Below are positions 25,647 through 33,901 of a DNA stretch of 39,300 bases, one piece after another. Below the pieces are notes generated by a model. That model was given only the letters and a program-made list of their open reading frames with translations. It had not been told where the DNA came from and made no database searches. The translations under genes were made by a program, and so were the position numbers. How positions within the stretch are numbered: position 1 is the first letter of the stretch; the number at the start of each line of letters is the position of its first letter. Origin of the DNA: Bacillus sp. REN10 (lineage in GTDB: Bacteria > Bacillota > Bacilli > Bacillales > Domibacillaceae); the NCBI RefSeq assembly GCF_016820555.1, contig NZ_JADHDW010000004.1:302218-341517 (forward strand). Reading direction: 5' to 3'.

Positions 25647-27527
25647 TTATTGCATAACCCGGCGCCAGATGAGTTGTTGCGGCGCATATCCTTCCATGTG
25701 GCTCACATTTCCTTTTTGGTCTTTTCCGACCCAGACACTCGCTGTGTATTGATTGGTTAAGCCAGCAAACCAAATGTCACGCACGTTCTGACTTGTTCCT
25801 GTTTTACCTCCAGAGTAAGGGGTACCTGGATTCGCTTTTTTCCCTGTTCCGGATTTAATAACGCCAGATAACATCGTGCGCATTGTATTTGTCGTGGATG
25901 GCGACCAAACTCTTGTAGTTTCGTCTTTCCACTCATAGAGCACTTTCCCTTGGCGATCTGTGACCTTTTGAATCGCTCGAGGCTTGACATAATTGCCGTC
26001 AATGAAGGAGGTATAGGCACCTGCCATCTCAAGTGGTGACATTCCTCGATCAAAAGCACCTAATGCTTGCCCGTGTCTAGTTGGATCGAAATCCGCTTCT
26101 GTTAAGCCAGCAAAATCAAATTTTTTCAAGTATGAAAGTGATGTTTCTGGTCCAGCTTTCATAAATAATCGTAGCGCTGCTGTGTTATAAGAGTTTGCTA
26201 GCGCTTTTTGTAATGTAACCATTCCATATTCTTTACCGCTATAGTTTTTTGGACAGTTTCCTGGCCTTGAGCAATATTTATCAGCGCTGACCATGCTGTT
26301 TGGACCAGCACCAGTCTTTTCGATATAAGGACCGAAATCAAGCAATGGCTTGATTGTTGAACCTGGATGACGGTAGGCTTGGAAACTGCGATTGAACTCA
26401 GTTTTATCAAAATCTTTCCCACCCGATAAGGCGACGATTTCCCTCGTGTCATTTTTAATGACAGCCGCAGCTCCTTCAGCGGAACTTCCAGCTAATACGG
26501 AGCTGACTGCCCCCGTTGTTTTATTTTGCATATTCGGGTCGAGTGCCGTATGGACAATCACGCCAGATGACAGCACTTCCTCTACACGAGCATTGAGCTT
26601 ATGATCGATTTGAATTTTCTTCTCACCATCAGCATTTTTCAGTTGCTCTTCAAATCCTTCTGTATGAGCGATCAATTCCTTTAATTCGGCTTCTACATAA
26701 GTAGAGTAGTTCTCGAATTTGTCTAAACGATCCCTTACGTTTAGCTTAATCGGTTCCTTTTTGATCGCTTCGGCTTCTTGCGCGGTTAAAAACTTTTCTC
26801 GCGCCATAATATCGATGAGCCGTTCTTGTCGCTTCTTCGCATTATCGAAATGGCGAACGGGATCGTACAGATTCGGATTGTTCGGAATGGTGGCGATCAA
26901 GGCCATTTCCGCTTTTGTCAGTTTGTTTACTGGCTTTTGGAAATAAAACTGAGCTGCTGCTTCTACGCCATATACATTGTGGTTAAAGTAGATAGCATTT
27001 AAATATAAGTTCAGTATTTCGTCTTTTGACAGCCTTTTTTCCAACTGATAGGCATATAATACTTCTGATAGTTTGCGAGCAAGCGTCCGATCATGTGAAA
27101 GGTACACATTACGTGCCAACTGTTGGGTGATCGTACTGGCCCCTTGCTCAATTTCATCGGATTGGGCATTGACGACGACTGCACGCATGACGGCTGACGC
27201 ATCAATGCCAGCATGCTCATAAAAATGCTTGTCTTCCGATTGAAGGAAAATTTCCTTTAAAAACGGTGGAATGTCTTTTCCATCAACCACGATTCGATAT
27301 GGCTTTTGAATTTCTAAATAAGGATTGCCATTTCGATCAACCACCTGGCTTGCTTGTGGAAGTTGGACATCATTAATAATGATTTTCTCTTCCACCACTG
27401 CGTCAAAACTCCTGACTTGTTGCGCTTCCGCATTAGCAAAGTAAAATAAAAACACAGCTAAAGGGAGGAGCAAAACTACTAATAAATAACCAAAAACCGT
27501 TCTCATTCCCTGAACCGCCTTCTTCAT
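25647..27527 (-). CDS. pbpD: Class A penicillin-binding protein 4 (PbpD)
   Basis: This is a 626-residue bifunctional peptidoglycan synthase anchored by one N-terminal helix (about residues 10-29). The glycosyltransferase domain has SEDKHFYEHAGID near residue 95 and ASTITQQLARNVYLS. The transpeptidase domain has the nucleophile motif STIKP near residue 390, an SYN motif and KTG near residue 572. The length agrees with B. subtilis PbpD. ATG 27527 has no clear ribosome site; ATG 27506, behind AAGGCGG, would shorten it by seven residues. It is flanked by yufK and kapD as in B. subtilis. It acts on the outer face of the membrane in wall synthesis. Confidence 0.95.
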   Translation of the reverse strand: MKKAVQGMRTVFGYLLVVLLLPLAVFLFYFANAEAQQVRSFDAVVEEKIIINDVQLPQASQVVDRNGNPYLEIQKPYRIVVDGKDIPPFLKEIFLQSEDKHFYEHAGIDASAVMRAVVVNAQSDEIEQGASTITQQLARNVYLSHDRTLARKLSEVLYAYQLEKRLSKDEILNLYLNAIYFNHNVYGVEAAAQFYFQKPVNKLTKAEMALIATIPNNPNLYDPVRHFDNAKKRQERLIDIMAREKFLTAQEAEAIKKEPIKLNVRDRLDKFENYSTYVEAELKELIAHTEGFEEQLKNADGEKKIQIDHKLNARVEEVLSSGVIVHTALDPNMQNKTTGAVSSVLAGSSAEGAAAVIKNDTREIVALSGGKDFDKTEFNRSFQAYRHPGSTIKPLLDFGPYIEKTGAGPNSMVSADKYCSRPGNCPKNYSGKEYGMVTLQKALANSYNTAALRLFMKAGPETSLSYLKKFDFAGLTEADFDPTRHGQALGAFDRGMSPLEMAGAYTSFIDGNYVKPRAIQKVTDRQGKVLYEWKDETTRVWSPSTTNTMRTMLSGVIKSGTGKKANPGTPYSGGKTGTSQNVRDIWFAGLTNQYTASVWVGKDQKGNVSHMEGYAPQQLIWRRVMQ

Positions 27528-27691
27528 TCTAGTTTGTTTTTACTTTTTAAAATTAGTAAAAATAATCCTTTACTCATCATAATCTATAGTGAGACATTAA
27601 TAAAGAGGAGAAGTAGAGAAAAGAGGATTTTTCTAGTAATAACTGGATGTTTAATGGGGAGAACAAGTCTAAATTTTTTGTTAATTCATGC

Positions 27692-27697
27692 TATAAT
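27692..27697 (+). promoter_or_regulatory. Extended -10 promoter element of kapD
   Basis: TATAAT with TG at 27689-27690 (TGCTATAAT) lies 36 bases before the kapD start; the -35 is weak. Confidence 0.5.
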
Positions 27698-27733
27698 AGA
27701 AAGTAAGTACTTTAATAGAAAGGAGTGAGCAAG

Positions 27734-28348
27734 GTGCAGCAACGGCTATTTTTTATTGATTTTGAGTTTTCAATGCCGGATGCTACAGTGAAGCGAAAAG
27801 CGTTTTATCCGGAGATTATTGAGGCGGGTATTGTGGTTGTCGAGCAGGGGAAGGTGAGGGAGAAATATTCGTCTTATGTGAGACCGACGGCTTTTCCTAA
27901 GTTAACGGCAAGATGCAAACGTTTCCTTGATATTAGCCAGCAGCAAGTAGAGGAAGGGATCGCTTTAGCAGAGTTAGTGAATCTTTTGGCCAAGCTGAAT
28001 GAAAGTGAGCAGGACAAGATTATTACATGGGGCAATATGGACATGAAAGTGCTGCGGCATAATTGTGAACAAGCCCGCTTGCGATTCCCGCTACAAGGAA
28101 CATTTATTGATTTATCGATGGAATATAAACAATTTTTCGGTGACCGCAATCAGACCGGTTTATGGAAAGCGGTGGAGGAGTACGGAAAAGAAGGGACAGG
28201 CAAGCATCACCGAGCCCTCGATGATGCATTGACCACATACCATATTTACAATCTCGTAGAAAAAGATAAAAAGTATATGAAAAAGTCAGAACCGGCAACG
28301 ATCGGGGACCTTGTTGACTTTTCCAAGCTGTTTGATCAGATGGCTTAA
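27734..28348 (+). CDS. kapD: KapD, DEDD-family 3'-5' exonuclease-like sporulation regulator
   Basis: This 204-residue RNase T/DnaQ-like exonuclease domain protein has a complete active site: FIDFEFSM (DxE) near residue 8, NMDMKVL in the middle and HHRALDDAL near residue 160. In B. subtilis KapD inhibits the KinA route into sporulation. The GTG at 27734 lies eight bases after GGAG and gives the usual length; the GTG at 27725 is inside the ribosome site. It is convergent with kapB. Confidence 0.92.
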   Translation: MQQRLFFIDFEFSMPDATVKRKAFYPEIIEAGIVVVEQGKVREKYSSYVRPTAFPKLTARCKRFLDISQQQVEEGIALAELVNLLAKLNESEQDKIITWGNMDMKVLRHNCEQARLRFPLQGTFIDLSMEYKQFFGDRNQTGLWKAVEEYGKEGTGKHHRALDDALTTYHIYNLVEKDKKYMKKSEPATIGDLVDFSKLFDQMA

Positions 28349-28376
28349 AGGCTGAATCCTTTCGCAGATTCGGCCT
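28347..28376. terminator. Bidirectional terminator between kapD and kapB
   Basis: AGGC-GAATC pairs with GATTC-GCCT around CTTTCGCA; it overlaps the stop codons of both convergent genes. Confidence 0.65.
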
Positions 28377-28767
28377 ATTCCCATTTAAGGTTATACATCA
28401 ACTTATATTCTTTTTGAATACCTTGCAATGTTTGTAAGCTTTTTTGCGAAAATGGTGTATCTTCTTGTTCGAGCCGATCTTTCAGGCGGTGAAAGGCTTC
28501 TTTTAATGTGACAAAGTAATCAGGAATCTCTCCTTCATACGGTTGAACAGTTTTTTCAGGAATATTCGCTTGCTCGCGAAAAGCAAGCGCCTTGCGTTCG
28601 TGGAAAAAAGGAACGTTCGCTTCCTTTGGGTTGTGAAGGTCCCCTTGAGCTGGGTGACGCAAAACAGCCAATACTTTCACCGTATAAACCCCCGGACGAA
28701 TTGCCGTGATCTCTCCAATATATTTTCCAGTCTTATAAAATGCAGTAACGATATCTCCAACTTTCAT
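28375..28767 (-). CDS. kapB: KapB, kinase-associated sporulation protein
   Basis: This 130-residue protein matches KapB, needed in B. subtilis for KinB-dependent activation of the phosphorelay. The N-terminal half (MKVGDIVTAFYKTGKYIGEI) looks like a small beta-barrel and the C-terminal half is helical. There is no signal peptide or lipobox, although the family has been described as kinase-associated lipoprotein. AAGGAGG lies seven bases before ATG. In B. subtilis it is cotranscribed with kinB; here no kinB is adjacent. Confidence 0.88.
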   Translation of the reverse strand: MKVGDIVTAFYKTGKYIGEITAIRPGVYTVKVLAVLRHPAQGDLHNPKEANVPFFHERKALAFREQANIPEKTVQPYEGEIPDYFVTLKEAFHRLKDRLEQEDTPFSQKSLQTLQGIQKEYKLMYNLKWE

Positions 28768-28871
28768 CTCTTTTCCTCCTTTTCTTCACTTTATCAAAAA
28801 ATCAAAGGGAAGGAAATGCAGGTGATTTTTTAACGGAAATCGGGTAAAGTAGGAAAAGCAGGAGGTGTGAG

Positions 28872-29609
28872 ATGAAACGATTATTTTCAGCGTTACTCAT
28901 CGCTTTGCTCGTTGTGATCGCAGGATGCAGCGGAGAAAAGTCGCAAGAAAAAGAAAAGGAACAAGCAGAACTGCCTGCTCAAAAAGAAAACGTACATAAG
29001 GAGAAAGGGGATAAAGATATGAATTATCCACAATTAACCACAGAAGTGGCAGCAAATGAAAAGCTCGTTGAAATGAAAACAACGAAAGGCACCATCAAAA
29101 TTAAATTGTTCCCAGAGCAAGCGCCTAAAACGGTAGAAAACTTTATTACACATAGTGAAAATGGCTATTACGATGGCCTGATTTTCCATCGTGTGATTAA
29201 AGACTTTATGATCCAAGGCGGAGACCCTGAAGGAACTGGAATGGGCGGAGAAAGCATTTACGGCAAGACGTTTGAAGATGAATTCTCACGTGAATTATTC
29301 AATTTCCGCGGTGCGTTATCAATGGCAAATGCCGGCCCGAATACGAACGGAAGCCAGTTCTTTATCGTCCAAAACAGCCAAATGGACCCAGGCTTTAAAG
29401 AGCAAATGGAAAAAGCGGGCTACCCGAAAGAAGTCACAGACTTTTATATGGAAAACGGCGGTACGCCTTGGCTTGATTTCCGCCATACAGTGTTTGGCCA
29501 AGTGATCGAAGGCATGGACGTTGTCGATGCGATTGCCAATGCTAAAACGGTTGCTCAAGATAAGCCCGAAGAAGATATCGTAATTGAGAAAATCACTGTG
29601 ATTAAATAA
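28872..29609 (+). CDS. Lipoprotein cyclophilin-type peptidyl-prolyl isomerase
   Basis: This 245-residue protein has a lipoprotein signal peptide with the lipobox VIAGC (cysteine 19), a charged linker to about residue 60 and a cyclophilin domain. The active-site arginine is in [15 protein letters not shown], with the conserved NTNGSQFFI and [11 protein letters not shown] further on. The protein should sit on the outer face of the membrane and help fold exported proteins. The B. subtilis PpiB is a shorter cytosolic enzyme, so this is a distinct exported version. GGAGGTG precedes ATG. It is divergent from kapB. Confidence 0.92.
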   Translation: MKRLFSALLIALLVVIAGCSGEKSQEKEKEQAELPAQKENVHKEKGDKDMNYPQLTTEVAANEKLVEMKTTKGTIKIKLFPEQAPKTVENFITHSENGYYDGLIFHRVIKDFMIQGGDPEGTGMGGESIYGKTFEDEFSRELFNFRGALSMANAGPNTNGSQFFIVQNSQMDPGFKEQMEKAGYPKEVTDFYMENGGTPWLDFRHTVFGQVIEGMDVVDAIANAKTVAQDKPEEDIVIEKITVIK

Positions 29610-29624
29610 GTGAACAAATGATGG

Positions 29625-29654
29625 AAGCAGCTGCTGTTGAAGCGGCTGTTTTTG
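29625..29654 (+). terminator. Terminator of the cyclophilin gene
   Basis: CAGCTGCT pairs with AGCGGCTG (one T-G pair) over five bases and is followed by T residues. Confidence 0.7.
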
Positions 29655-29727
29655 CGTTTATGTGGTTGGTTTTAGAAAATGGACAAGGTATAATAGTGAA
29701 TAAAAGGTAGTTAGGAAAGGAGACACC

Positions 29728-29925
29728 ATGCTACTCAATTCATTTGTATTGAACATGTTGTATTTATATTTTCCAGAAGATAAATCAGAATATATTCCTG
29801 CGGCGATTTCGATGACCGTCTTTATGACGGCGGCGGTTTTAGTCTTTCTTTTTATTAAGAAGATTTCCAAAAAAGAAGAAGAAAAAGCGAAGAAACTCGA
29901 GGGGAAATATAAGATTGGTGAGTAG
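29728..29925 (+). CDS. Small membrane protein of unknown function
   Basis: This is a 65-residue ORF with AAAGGAG five bases before the ATG. One membrane helix spans about residues 22-44; the C-terminus is strongly basic and charged (KKISKKEEEKAKKLEGKYK). I do not recognise a family. A terminator follows closely, so it is its own unit. Confidence 0.7.
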   Translation: MLLNSFVLNMLYLYFPEDKSEYIPAAISMTVFMTAAVLVFLFIKKISKKEEEKAKKLEGKYKIGE

Positions 29926-29930
29926 TCGTT

Positions 29931-29968
29931 GAGCAAATGCTCGGTTCGTGCCGGGCATTTTGCTTTTT
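29931..29968 (+). terminator. Terminator after the small membrane protein
   Basis: AGCAAATGC-CGG pairs with CCGGGCATTTTGCT-type sequence (imperfect) and ends in TTTTT. Confidence 0.7.
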
Positions 29969-29983
29969 GACGGGGCGTTATGG

Positions 29984-29989
29984 TATATT
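29984..29989 (+). promoter_or_regulatory. Extended -10 promoter element of queCDE
   Basis: TATATT with TG at 29981-29982 lies about 40 bases upstream of the riboswitch aptamer. Confidence 0.45.
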
Positions 29990-30027
29990 GAACAGGAACT
30001 AAAGAAAGAATTCTGCTGATGGGCAGG

Positions 30028-30059
30028 AGAGGTTCGCGAACTCCCTCTATAAAAAACTA
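30028..30059 (+). ncRNA. preQ1-I riboswitch aptamer
   Basis: AGAGGTTCGC followed by GAACTCCCTCTATA and AAAAAACTA fits the preQ1-I consensus: the P1 stem AGAGG/CCTCT, the loop cytosine for ligand recognition and the A-rich tail that forms the pseudoknot. It is followed directly by a terminator and by queCDE, the genes whose product pathway yields preQ1. Binding of preQ1 is expected to favour termination. Confidence 0.93.
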
Positions 30060-30063
30060 TGAG

Positions 30064-30093
30064 AAAAGCCGATCTATTTGAGATGGTTTTTTT
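30064..30093 (+). terminator. Riboswitch expression-platform terminator
   Basis: AAAA-CC-ATCT pairs with AGAT-GG-TTTT around ATTTG (one bulge) and ends in seven T residues, immediately after the aptamer. Confidence 0.8.
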
Positions 30094-30173
30094 CTATGGC
30101 CTTTTGTTCGGTCATTTCTTTAGAGTACTAGTTCTTGAATCTTTTTTTCTTTCAAAAGAAAGGAAGATAACGA

Positions 30174-30836
30174 TTGAAACAGGAAAAAGCAGTTGTTGTA
30201 TTCAGCGGTGGTCAAGATAGTACCACTTGCTTATTTTGGGCGAAAGAGCGATTTGAAGAAGTGATCGCTGTCACCTTCGATTATGGCCAGCGTCATAAGG
30301 TAGAAATTGAGTGTGCGGCTGAGATTGCGAAAGAGCTGCAAGTGCCTCATCATGTTCTGGATATGTCACTTCTCAAGCAGTTAGCGCCTAACGCATTAAC
30401 GAGAACAGATATCGAGATCACGGAAAAAGAAGGAGACGTGCCATCGACATTTGTTGAAGGCAGAAATTTATTATTTTTATCATTTGCAGCTGTACTGGCG
30501 AAGCAGTATGGCGCTCGACATATTATTACGGGCGTCTGCGAAACAGATTTCAGCGGCTATCCGGATTGCCGTGATGTGTTTATTAAATCATTAAATGTCA
30601 CATTGAATTTATCCATGGATACGTCTTTTGTCATTCATACACCGCTTATGTGGCTAGATAAAGCAGAGACATGGGAGTTAGCTGATGAGCTCGGTGCTTT
30701 CGAGTATGTTCGCGAGCACACCTTGACTTGCTATAACGGAATCAAAGGGAGCGGTTGCGGGGAATGTCCGGCTTGTAAGCTCCGCCAACGAGGTCTTGAT
30801 CAATACTTGGCGAAGAAAGGAGCGGCACAAGCATGA
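30174..30836 (+). CDS. queC: 7-cyano-7-deazaguanine synthase QueC
   Basis: This 220-residue PP-loop ATPase converts 7-carboxy-7-deazaguanine to preQ0. The ATP motif FSGGQDSTT starts near residue 10; the zinc site is at the C-terminus ([10 protein letters not shown], with an earlier cysteine in TCYNG). The start is TTG behind AAAGGAAG. It is the first gene of queCDE and lies under a preQ1-I riboswitch. Its end overlaps queD by four bases. Confidence 0.96.
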   Translation: MKQEKAVVVFSGGQDSTTCLFWAKERFEEVIAVTFDYGQRHKVEIECAAEIAKELQVPHHVLDMSLLKQLAPNALTRTDIEITEKEGDVPSTFVEGRNLLFLSFAAVLAKQYGARHIITGVCETDFSGYPDCRDVFIKSLNVTLNLSMDTSFVIHTPLMWLDKAETWELADELGAFEYVREHTLTCYNGIKGSGCGECPACKLRQRGLDQYLAKKGAAQA

Positions 30837-31270
30837 TTCAGCAACTATATCCGGCACCTCCTCATTCGTATCGTTATGAGTTAAATAAGGATTTTCAGTT
30901 TGCGGCAGCTCACTACATTCCGCATGAAGAGGCGGGCGCGTGTCGCCGACTGCATGGCCACACTTATTTTGTCAATGTCACAGTTGTCGGTAATGAACTG
31001 AATGACTTAGGCTTTTTAGTGAATTTCCAAGAGATCAAACATCTCATCCATAAACGATTTGATCATAGATTATTAAATGAGGACGCTTTATTTAATGAGG
31101 AAGATCCTAATTATTTTCCCACGACAGAAGTCGTTGCTCGAACGATGTGGGAAGTGATGCAAGAGTCATTGAATAAAATGGCGAACAAGCCGCGCTGCAT
31201 CCAAATCTTTTTGCGTGAAACACCGACGAGCTATGTTGTGTACCGGCCGCAGGAAGAGGATTTCCAATGA
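30833..31270 (+). CDS. queD: 6-carboxytetrahydropterin synthase QueD
   Basis: This 145-residue T-fold enzyme makes 6-carboxy-5,6,7,8-tetrahydropterin from dihydroneopterin triphosphate. Zinc ligands are the histidine in AAHYIPH and both in LHGHTYF; the catalytic cysteine is in GACRRLHGH. It overlaps queC and queE by four bases each. Confidence 0.95.
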   Translation: MIQQLYPAPPHSYRYELNKDFQFAAAHYIPHEEAGACRRLHGHTYFVNVTVVGNELNDLGFLVNFQEIKHLIHKRFDHRLLNEDALFNEEDPNYFPTTEVVARTMWEVMQESLNKMANKPRCIQIFLRETPTSYVVYRPQEEDFQ

Positions 31271-31992
31271 GCCGAAAGATTCCTGTTCTTGAGATATTTG
31301 GACCAACCGTACAAGGGGAAGGCATGGTCATCGGCCGCAAGACGATGTTTGTTCGAACAGCCGGCTGTGATTATCGCTGTTCATGGTGCGACTCGGCTTT
31401 TACATGGGACGGTTCAGCCAAAGAGGAGATTCGCCAATTGACGGCTGAAGAGATTTGGGCTGAGCTTGTTCAATTAGGAGGTCAGACGTTTGATCATGTG
31501 ACCATTTCAGGAGGCAACCCGGCGCTGCTATCGCAAATAGCTGATTTAGTGAGTGAACTGCACGAGCAAGGCGTGCAAACCGCTCTAGAGACGCAAGGAA
31601 GTCGCTGGCAAGATTGGTTTGATCAGATTGATGAGCTGACGATCTCACCGAAGCCGCCAAGCTCTGGAATGGACACAGACTTTGATCAACTAGCCGCGAT
31701 CATTCAACGGCTTCAAGAAAAAGAGAGAAACTTCAGTTTAAAAGTGGTCGTATTTGATGAGAGTGATTTAGCTTATGCGAAACAAGTGCATCAGCTCTTT
31801 CCGAAAGTGCCGTTCTTTTTACAAACGGGCAACGATCGTTTACAAGAGAGCAACGACGCCGAGCTGTTATCACATCTTGTGAAAAAATACGAATGGCTGA
31901 TTGAACAAACCATGCCCGATGCCGATTGGAAAAACGTCCGCATTCTCCCCCAGCTTCACACATTCGTCTGGGGCAATAAAAAGGGAGTATAA
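31267..31992 (+). CDS. queE: 7-carboxy-7-deazaguanine synthase QueE (radical SAM)
   Basis: This 241-residue radical SAM enzyme has the 4Fe-4S cysteines in CDYRCSWC (Cx3Cx2C, from residue 34). The N-terminal IFGPTVQGEGMVIGRKTMF is typical of the family. It makes the 7-deazaguanine ring for queuosine. It ends the que operon; a terminator follows at once and no queF is present, although B. subtilis carries queF as the fourth gene. Confidence 0.95.
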   Translation: MSRKIPVLEIFGPTVQGEGMVIGRKTMFVRTAGCDYRCSWCDSAFTWDGSAKEEIRQLTAEEIWAELVQLGGQTFDHVTISGGNPALLSQIADLVSELHEQGVQTALETQGSRWQDWFDQIDELTISPKPPSSGMDTDFDQLAAIIQRLQEKERNFSLKVVVFDESDLAYAKQVHQLFPKVPFFLQTGNDRLQESNDAELLSHLVKKYEWLIEQTMPDADWKNVRILPQLHTFVWGNKKGV

Positions 31993-31995
31993 ATG

Positions 31996-32027
31996 AGAAA
32001 AGAGATGCCAAAATGGGCATCTCTTTT
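31996..32027 (+). terminator. Terminator of queCDE
   Basis: AAAAGAGATGCC pairs with GGGCATCTCTTTT over AAAAT and runs into T residues. Confidence 0.88.
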
Positions 32028-32060
32028 CTTCATTATTTGGCCATTTGGCGCATTGATCGG

Positions 32061-32215
32061 ATAATCCGGCCCTCGTGCAGAAAAATCGGCCTTCGCGCAA
32101 TTAATCCGGCCCTTGTGCAGAAAAATCGACCTTCGCGCAATTAATCCGGCCCTTGTGCAGAAAAATCGGCCTTCGCGCAATTAATTCGGCCCTTGCACAA
32201 AAATATCAGCCTTTA
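32061..32215. repeat. 40-base tandem repeat made of two related 20-base halves
   Basis: Units begin at 32061, 32101, 32141 and 32181 (the last decayed). Each unit holds TTAATCCGGCCCTTGTGCAG followed by AAAAATCGGCCTTCGCGCAA; the halves share AATCNGGCC-TT-G-GCA, so the array is about eight copies of a 20-base motif. Copies differ by single bases. It runs up to and a few bases into the 3' end of patB. There are no spacers, so it is not CRISPR. Confidence 0.88.
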
Positions 32216-33375
32216 ATCGCTTTTTTCAATCGTTGGAGTCCGTCTTCGACCATTGTACGCGGGCAAGCGACGTTCATTCGCAGGAAGCCTTCGCCGCCCG
32301 CTCGGTATTTGGAGCCTTGGCCGAGAGCCAGTTTGCCCTCGTGGAGCACTTTTTTCATCAGTTCATCGTCAGTGAATCCGAGCTTGCGACAATCGATCCA
32401 GACTAAGTAGCTTCCTTGCGGCTCAATGACCGTTAATTCAGGAATTTCACGTTCAATATAGTTTTCTACTAGTTTCACATTCCCGCGAATGTAAGCAATC
32501 GCTTCCTCGAGCCATGGGCCTCCTTCGCGATAAGCTGCTTCCATAGCGGCAATTCCCATCATATTCAATGTAAAGAACCCTTGTTTTGCTTGAACTTGTT
32601 TCAACTGATTGCGAAGCTTTTCGCTTGACACAATGATCGCAGAAGCTTGTAAGCCGGCGAGATTAAATGTTTTGCTCGGAGCAATCAGCGTGACAACAAA
32701 CTCTTGATATTCTTCCTTTATCGAGGCGATCGGTGTGTGAACATGGGGAGCGGCTGTTAAATCACCATGAATTTCATCCGCTATGATGATGACATGATGC
32801 TTTTGGCAAAGGTCAGCCATTTTCGTTAATTCCTCTTTCGTCCATACGCGACCGCCGGGGTTATGCGGGCTGCAAAGCAAAAACAGTTTCACGTTCTCAT
32901 CCGCCAACTTTTTCTCCAAATCATCAAAGTCAATATGATAATGATCCCCTTGTAAAATCAGTTGATTATTCACCACTTGTCGTTCATTTCGCTCAATCAT
33001 TTCAAAAAAAGGATTATAGACGGGGGACTGAACAATAACTCCATCTCCTTTTTCCGTGAACGCTTCAATCGCTAGGCCGATCGAAGGCACGACTCCATGA
33101 TTAAAGAGCAGCCAATCGGTCTCGATGTCCCAACCGTGGCGAGAAGCTTGCCACTCTTTAATCGCTTCTTTTGTGGAAGCAGGAACCGCTGTGTAGCCGA
33201 AGATGCCATGCTCCGCTTGTTTTTTGACCGCTTCAATGACTGGGTCTGGAGCTTGGAAGTCCATATCAGCTACCCACATCGGGAGCGCATCTTCTACACC
33301 GAATACTTCTTTCAAACTATCCCATTTTACCGCTCCTGTTCCTGCGCGGTTAATCAGTTGATCTAATTTAGTCAA
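32206..33375 (-). CDS. patB: PatB/MalY-type aminotransferase (cystathionine beta-lyase)
   Basis: This 389-residue PLP enzyme of fold type I has the PLP lysine in APSKTFNLAGLQASAI near residue 225 and the aspartate in VIIADEIHGDL. Enzymes of this group split C-S bonds in cystathionine or cysteine. TTG 33375 gives MTKLDQLINRAGTGAVKWD, which aligns with the start of B. subtilis PatB, with GGATGGTG six bases upstream; in-frame ATG codons at 33387 and 33411 lack a placed ribosome site. A tandem repeat follows its stop. In B. subtilis patB neighbours kinB-kapB; here the que operon lies between. Confidence 0.9.
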   Translation of the reverse strand: MTKLDQLINRAGTGAVKWDSLKEVFGVEDALPMWVADMDFQAPDPVIEAVKKQAEHGIFGYTAVPASTKEAIKEWQASRHGWDIETDWLLFNHGVVPSIGLAIEAFTEKGDGVIVQSPVYNPFFEMIERNERQVVNNQLILQGDHYHIDFDDLEKKLADENVKLFLLCSPHNPGGRVWTKEELTKMADLCQKHHVIIIADEIHGDLTAAPHVHTPIASIKEEYQEFVVTLIAPSKTFNLAGLQASAIIVSSEKLRNQLKQVQAKQGFFTLNMMGIAAMEAAYREGGPWLEEAIAYIRGNVKLVENYIEREIPELTVIEPQGSYLVWIDCRKLGFTDDELMKKVLHEGKLALGQGSKYRAGGEGFLRMNVACPRTMVEDGLQRLKKAIKG

Positions 33376-33484
33376 AATTTTCACCATCCCTGACAAATAG
33401 TATATAGTCATGGTAAAGTATTTTTAGCGAGAATGACAATGATTTAGACTTTTTGAAGGAATTTTTTAAAAGGTGGATCGACGA

Positions 33485-33751
33485 ATGGATAAAACAATGA
33501 AATTAAATATTGAGCTAGGGACCATTCTGCGCGAATGGGATCCGTTTGCTGTCGGTAGCGATTTTTATGATACGGAGTCTGCTGATGCGATTTATGCCGT
33601 TCATCAACTAGATGATGTGGATCAACTAGCAGCTCGGCTGAAAGAAATTTATGAATTCTCTTTTGATAGTGAGCTAGCTTTAGAGTACTGTCGACCAGTA
33701 GCGATGCAGTTGCTACAAGTGAAACATCATTCAGTGTGTGAATTGTCATGA
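33485..33751 (+). CDS. yugE: YugE family (DUF1871) protein
   Basis: This is an 88-residue small helical protein of the DUF1871 family (WDPFAVGSDFYDTESADAIYA near residue 19 is typical; short runs such as WDPF are conserved). ATG 33485 has AAGGTGG eight bases upstream. The function is unknown. It has a terminator directly after and is divergent from patB. Confidence 0.85.
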   Translation: MDKTMKLNIELGTILREWDPFAVGSDFYDTESADAIYAVHQLDDVDQLAARLKEIYEFSFDSELALEYCRPVAMQLLQVKHHSVCELS

Positions 33752-33758
33752 TCAAACA

Positions 33759-33797
33759 AAAGTGAGGTTGTCAAATAATTGGCAACCTCACTTTTTT
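33759..33797 (+). terminator. Terminator of yugE
   Basis: AAGTGAGGTTG pairs with CAACCTCACTT, followed by T residues; 11-base-pair stem. Confidence 0.88.
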
Positions 33798-33834
33798 ATT
33801 ATTTATTTGTGAAAAACAACAAATTTTAAAAATA

Positions 33835-33854
33835 TTTTTGTTTAAAAACAAAAA
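33835..33854 (+). promoter_or_regulatory. Palindromic operator candidate for alaR
   Basis: TTTTTGTTT and AAACAAAAA form a perfect palindrome around AA, overlapping the -35 region of the alaR promoter. Lrp/AsnC regulators bind AT-rich palindromes and often control themselves. Confidence 0.5.
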
Positions 33855-33871
33855 TGCTGTTATTTTTTTGT

Positions 33872-33877
33872 TATAAT
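33872..33877 (+). promoter_or_regulatory. -10 element of the alaR-alaT promoter
   Basis: A perfect TATAAT lies 25 bases before the alaR ATG; the -35 is not clear and is covered by the palindrome. Confidence 0.55.
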
Positions 33878-33901
33878 AGCTGTGTGATTGGAGGAATTTT
33901 C

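Noticed and set aside
31733-32180. Several overlapping minus-strand ORFs of 74-95 codons with repeated MREGRFFCTRAGL-like starts
   Set aside because: They are produced by the 40-base tandem repeat and by the antisense of queE; there is no ribosome site and no family similarity.
32061-32215. Possible CRISPR array
   Set aside because: Units are contiguous with no unique spacers, and no cas genes are nearby.
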